Below the pieces are notes generated by a model. That model searched no databases. It had not been told where the DNA came from and saw only the letters and a list, made by a program, of their open reading frames with translations. The position numbers and the translations under genes are program-made. Positions 59,175-64,000 of a stretch of DNA of 64,000 bases are shown in pieces; within the stretch, counting starts at the first letter, position 1, and every line of letters begins with the position of its first letter. This stretch comes from Tupaia tana (Eukaryota > Chordata > Mammalia > Scandentia > Tupaiidae). Where the stretch lies: positions 110,059,489 to 110,123,488 of the forward strand of contig JAKSZU010000004.1 in the NCBI GenBank assembly GCA_026018925.1, read 5' to 3'.

Positions 59175-59689
59175 GAAGATTTACTTCTCAGAGGCCTCCG
59201 CAGAAGAGCCTCAACAAAATAGATTAGGAAGAGTGGAGTGACACCAGATTTCTTTCTAGGCAGGACAAAGCTAAGACTGTCGCGTGTGCTCCTTTAAGCC
59301 TCCACAGCAGAGGCAGCGGTGTTTCGGTTGGACGGAGTCTGCGTGGAAGGACAGTGCTGGGTTAGCGTGGATGGTGCCACAGGGGAAGAAGGCAAAACGG
59401 GCTGGGGGTTGCGTCCAGCAGGGGGAACCAGAATGAAATGCCCAAGCCTTGCATGCAAAGAGTTGGGGCCAGCTCTGTTGTATCACTGAGTGTTTTATGA
59501 GTTATTTAAAGTGGATTTATTTTCTATGAGTAGACAAAAGGGGGCATATTATGCTAATGACATGGGAAGTTTAAGTAGACTACTTATTTGAGAGGGCACT
59601 AAATATGTACCCACTCTTTTTCACACATCAGAAGTCATCCCATAATACCACTGCTTGCAATCCTTTTCCTCATTTGTCCCTGTCTTTGA

Positions 59690-60180
59690 GGATAGATTGA
59701 AAAAGTGTGGCACATGTCCACTGTGGAATACTACTCAGCTATAAAAAAAAATGAGACCCTGATACCTGATAGAAGGTGAATGAATACAGACGCTTTAATG
59801 CTGAGAGAAACAAGCCAGGCTATGAAAGAGAGGAGTTGTATGTCCCCACTTAATCGAATACATGCACCCTGTGGCACACACTGCAGAGAGTGGAGTAGGA
59901 AAGCGTGAGAACAACCGTGACTACTAGAGACGGCGTGTGAGGGAGGTGGGCAAAGGAGGGCCAGTGGGGGGGAGAGAACGGGGGGGGGGGGGCAAAGCAT
60001 TTAACACACACAAAAATGGAAATATGATATAATAACATATAATGATAATATGTATATAATATCTTTGACTGGACTGGTTGGTAAGATCCATTTTACATGC
60101 TGTGGAGATGTACAGTGATTGAATATTTAAAAAAAAATTACGAAGAGAATTTTAATAGGCAAAAAATTTAAAAAAATAAT
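59690..60180 (+). repeat. L1 3' end
   Basis: gaaaaagtgtggcacatgtc, ggaatactactcagctataa, then the 3' UTR type shared with 6500 and 43400, here with a poly-G run near 59980. Confidence 0.75.
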
Positions 60181-60677
60181 AAAGAAGGTATCATAGATGG
60201 ATGACCCCATGCAAGGATCTCCTCCTACAGGAGAGGAATGGCTGTGTGAGAAGTGAAGAACACAGGGCTGTTTACAAGGTCAGTGACATCAGACGTAGCT
60301 CAGGTGTGGCACCAGCACAGAGGGGAGCTGAGCGGGCGGTCTCAGGGAGGACTGCTGGTGGGAGGGGGACCACGTGGTGGTGGTGGTGGGCTGGGAGCAG
60401 GTCGTGAACCGGAGAAGGACGGCAGGTACGCTGCAGTTCTCAGACAAAACTGCACTATCCGGTTATTATGTCTTTAAATACTTCCAGTGGGATTAAATCT
60501 TAAATCGTAGATTATTTTCCTGAGTACAAACCTTTAGCTTGTTTCTGTCCTGTAAAGTCACACTATGATACTGGGTTTAGAAAATGTCCCCAGCATGCAA
60601 ATTCCTACAATGTATCAGACTTATTACAGTCCTACAAAGTAGAAAGCGAAATAAGGGCTCCTCTTGTATAGAAAATA

Positions 60678-60712
<35 letters not shown>

Positions 60713-60960
60713 GCAAAAACAGGAAACTGAATCCGAGTGAGAAGACAGTAGACAGCATATTCACTCTTCATATTTGGGGTAGATACAAAGGTTTTTCTCT
60801 GCCAGACCAAGAGCTATGGAATCAACTTGGACTTCTCTTCTAACTTAACGTTGTTTATATTAAATTTTACATTTGAGAAGCACGGGTTTCCATAAATGCT
60901 TTAGGAAAAAATGTTGATTGGTTATAAGTGCAATGTTATCCCTTCTTTCATCTAAAATCC
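60181..60960. other. Intergenic sequence, no gene recognised
   Basis: Contains a (GGT)n-like stretch near 60373-60390 and a CA run at 60679-60709. No recognisable exon. Confidence 0.35.
60679..60709. repeat. (CA)n microsatellite
   Basis: CA run of about 15 units. Confidence 0.93.
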
Positions 60961-60974
60961 ACATCTAAAAGACT

Positions 60975-61335
60975 AGTGCTATGGTTTGATTAAGTTCTCT
61001 AAAGTTTATGTGTCAAAAAGTTAAACCCCCATTGCAACAGTGTTGGAAGGTGGGGCCAGGTAAGAGGTGGATTAACGTAGTTACAGGAGTGGGTTAGTTA
61101 CCGTGAGATTGGGTTGTTATAAAGGTGAGTCTGGCTCCCTCCTGCTCTCATACTCTCTCTCATCCTCTGGCTTTCCACCATCAGATGCCGCAGCAAGAAA
61201 GCCCTCACCGGGTACCGGCACCTTGATGTTGGACTTCCCAGCTACGGAACAGTGAGAAGCAAATTTATTTTCTTTATAAACTACGCCGTCTCAGATGTTG
61301 TGCTATAGCACCTTGAAACGAGCATTGTTGACCAA
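60975..61335 (+). mobile_element. MaLR-type (ERVL-MaLR, MST-like) LTR fragment
   Basis: gctatggtttgattaagttc, gtgttggaaggtggggccag, cagcaagaaagccctcaccg, tcttggacttccc-like ttggacttcccagctacgga, then agcaaatttattttctttat: the order of MST-class LTRs. No internal retroviral coding sequence is nearby, so a solitary LTR. Diverged. Confidence 0.7.
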
Positions 61336-61993
61336 GACAAGCAGTGTGAGACATCAGGACAGGAAAGACAGGCATGAGACGTGATGAGTGCTTTAAACAG
61401 AATGGGTGTGTGGGGGAGCCCAGAGAAGCAGGAGCCCTTTGCCTCTGTATGCCTTACAGATCTTACAGATTAGGGTCGGACATGGCTCATTGGTCCATGA
61501 GAGATGTGAAGAGATCGCTGGAGCTGTGCGTCTTATTTGGAAGGAGAAAAACAAAACTGAGAAAATAAGAGATCTTTCATAGAAATAAGAAAATCTCATT
61601 TGAAGGTTTTGGTGCATTTAATACATTTGTGATGGTCTCCACCTCCTAAAACTTGTGTATTGAACAAAACTACTAAAAGAAAGCACTAAATGCTTGTCAC
61701 AGTGGAACACCAACTTTTACATTATTCATTGAATTAGAATGTATCAAAGAGCTTCTGTGCATTTGGATCTTTTCTGTTTGCTTTTACATTTCTAATTTTA
61801 TCAATTAATCATAAATTGAGATTTTTCCATTATAATATTTTCATTATCCTGTGTATACCAGAGAGTATTGACTGATAAAAGATATCTTATAATATGATGC
61901 TATCGTACAATGCCTTTACGTGGAACCATGGAACCAGTGAAGATCAGAGGGGAGGAAGACAAGGATATTGTGGATAGGCAGAATTCTTTTTTT

Positions 61994-62192
61994 AAAGATT
62001 CATGAGAGACAGAGAGAGAAAGGCTAGAGTGAGAAAGGCACCCCCACCAGAGTCTTCATGCTATACGCCTCAGCCAGCCAGGGTCTGCCGTGTACAGAGA
62101 GCCTCAGGATGCAAACCCAGGACCTTCCCACCTGGAATCAGCTTCAGAGAGCACTGTTACTTCCATGCCACTGTGGCTGCCATGATAGGCAG
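61994..62192 (-). repeat. SINE, family C
   Basis: Antisense copy: gattcatgagagacagagag tail, ggatgcaaacccaggacctt, ccatgccactgtggctgcc. Confidence 0.72.
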
Positions 62193-62396
62193 GATTATGA
62201 GATGACCCCGGTGACTCATGCCCTGTATGAGTAATTCCCTTTCTTGGAGCATGAGGGCAGCCTATGAATAAAGGCGTCTCATCCTCAAGACCAATCCTAC
62301 ACCTACTTACTTACCACCCGGAACAGATACGGTATCATACATTGTACTAGAACAGTTGAATGGATCATGGACATTTTCCTGGTTAAAGAGAAGCTG

Positions 62397-62660
62397 AGGG
62401 ACCAGAAGGTGGTATAGTGACTAAGGCACTGGTCTCCCACATCGCCGACTATGGTTTGAGTCCCAGATCTGGCAGCTTGAAATATACTGTATGCATGTGT
62501 GTGCGTGCCCCAAATCCCTAGAGAATGGAAGAGAAGGTATTGTGGTGAGTGTGGCAATCTCCCAGGGGAGTGATTTCTCACCTTCCTTCTCACTGTCTTT
62601 CTCTGTCTCTCTCCAGTGAGCACACGCACTCTATGGAAAAAACCTTAAAAAATAATAAAT
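62397..62660 (+). repeat. SINE, family A
   Basis: Sense copy: gggaccagaaggtggtatag head, ggtttgagtcccagatctgg, gcacacgcactctatggaaa end. Confidence 0.82.
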
Positions 62661-63028
62661 AAAAATAGTAATAAATTGATGCTTCAATCGGATATGATAG
62701 CTGTCTCAAAGAGCCATCAGATAGAAAACAGTGGACGACAGAGTGAAGACTGCTGTCCATCGGTTAGAAAAGCAGGCATTAGTGGAAGGTAAGAAAGCCC
62801 TTCCTAAGGATCAGAACTTTTTGAAAATATAATATACTATTTCTGAAACAGTACGGCCTTATCACCTCATACAGTTAAGACCTGATAAATATGTCTGAAG
62901 CACACTGTAAAGAGGATTCCTCTGTTTGTCAGAAGATCGGATAGACAATTTTCAGGTTTCCTTTGAACTCAAGCATGCAGTCTATAACTGAGAACTCAAA
63001 ACCTAGGTTTTTAATAGCAATCTTTTCT

Positions 63029-63245
63029 CTTTTTTTTTTTTTTTTTTTTTTGAAAACTTTTTGCTATAGGGTGCCTGCGCCCGCCAGAAAGACAGAGAAA
63101 CAGAGAGACAGAAAGTGAGAAATCACCCTGCAAGAGGGATGGCCATGCTGCCCGGCGTGAATTTAAGCCACTGGGTCTGGGACTTGAACCGTGGTCAACT
63201 ACATGGGAGTCCAGCGACATAGCCATTATGCCAACTGCTGGTCCC
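63029..63245 (-). repeat. SINE, family A (young) with internal deletion
   Basis: Antisense copy with a 21-base T tail. The block with ttctcctccattctcctctc and the GTGTGCGTGC motif is missing. Flanks aatagcaatc on both sides are the target-site duplication. Confidence 0.9.
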
Positions 63246-63663
63246 AATAGCAATCATTTTTGAAAATTATGTATATATTTTATGTAGGAAAGCATAAAGG
63301 TTAAAAGTACCAACAATCATTGTTCTATCACCCAAATAGAGTAATTAATAATAACTTGGTCTATTTATTTTTATCATTTATAGCCTGGTCCGCTTTCTCA
63401 TTAACATTATAAGCATTAGTTGGACACTATTTTCATTGTCTACACTGAAATTTTTCTTAACATAAAATTATCTAAAAGGATCAAAATGTTTTGACTTGTG
63501 ACCAGTGAATTCATAATGAAATGCATATTTTATTTTTCCAAGTTGATGCAAATGATTTTGCTCAGATGGTCTTTACAGAGTGCCAACAGAAGTAAAATTT
63601 ACTGTAGATTGGTATCAGTATCAGAGAGTAAATTATACATGCTATTAGATTAGACATGGTCCC

Positions 63664-63865
63664 TTCCCTAAAAGGCTCATGGCAATGTTTTAATCCAAAT
63701 TGGAAGAGTCATGGGAAAGGATTACCCAGCAACTAATTCAATGGGCTATAAAAGTTTTCCTGTTGCTGTGGAGTTACTTTGTTTCAAAAAAGACAGAGAG
63801 AGCAATAGATCTACTTTCGCTGAGAAGCTGAAATCAAACTTGATCTTTCTTTTTGCCAAAGGTTG
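63664..63865 (+). promoter_or_regulatory. Possible TATA promoter and untranslated exon at window end
   Basis: TATAAAA at 63747-63753, preceded by caatgggc. Non-repetitive sequence follows, ending in gccaaag followed by gttggt at 63862, a weak possible donor. FMO genes lie in same-strand tandem clusters, have an untranslated first exon and a first intron, so this could be the start of a next FMO gene. Pure inference; no coding exon is in view. Confidence 0.2.
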
Positions 63866-64000
63866 GTCTCTTATCTTTGCTTTATAATATATACTGGTTT
63901 ATGGGGAGGGGAGATGTGGGGATAGTGGTTAATATATTTTATCTGATTATCTGTATGTCACAGTATTCTTATGGTCCATTCTTACTGCTTTTTACTGGCT

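Noticed and set aside
33523-64000. A second FMO gene or FMO pseudogene exons in the 3' flank
   Set aside because: I looked for the GxGxxG, FATGY and FxGxxxH motifs in the available frames on both strands and found none outside the one gene.

Overview
The window is nuclear DNA of a placental mammal: one split gene in a sea of interspersed repeats. The gene is a flavin-containing monooxygenase (FMO) on the + strand. I can place eight coding exons between 13755 and 33522. Their sizes (coding part of the first exon 135, then 189, 163, 143, 200, 350, 73 and 355 to the stop) and intron phases (0,0,1,0,2,1,2) follow the mammalian FMO layout. All splice sites are GT-AG, and joined they give an uninterrupted 535-residue reading frame. 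It has the FAD Rossmann motif, the FMO signature FxGxxxHxxxY, the NADPH motif GIGNSG, the FATGY motif and a hydrophobic C-terminal tail. It resembles FMO5 more than FMO1-4 but has private substitutions, so I think it may belong to the second mammalian FMO cluster (human FMO7P-FMO11P, mouse Fmo9/12/13). Subtype assignment needs a database comparison.

Layout. 1-13.7 kb: upstream flank, mostly a decayed sense-strand L1 plus younger SINEs, then a GC-richer stretch (about 12.59-13.27 kb). 13.75-33.5 kb: the FMO gene; its introns carry tRNA-derived SINEs, three short mariner-like palindromic elements and Hsmar2-like elements. 34.9-36.1 kb: a 34-bp minisatellite of 35 units with no length variation. 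36-64 kb: repeat-rich flank with MER5A, a composite tRNA/7SL-type SINE, antisense L1, a HAL1-like half-L1 (about 49.67-52.12 kb), a MaLR-type LTR and, at the end, a TATA-containing segment that might be a promoter.

Three SINE families dominate. I call them A (about 255 bp, tRNA-Arg-like head, tail CCCTATAGCAAAAA), B (about 150 bp, shorter) and C (a different tRNA-like head, pyrimidine-rich tail). Many A copies have clear target-site duplications, so they are young. I do not see Alu, rodent B1/B2/ID, rabbit C, carnivore CAN, ruminant, horse ERE or AfroSINE elements as I remember them. Two 7SL-like elements would fit Euarchontoglires, where such SINEs are described. A non-primate, non-rodent member such as a colugo is possible, but that is a guess.

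No tRNA, rRNA, CRISPR or bacterial feature is supported. Most long open frames in the window are repeat artefacts.
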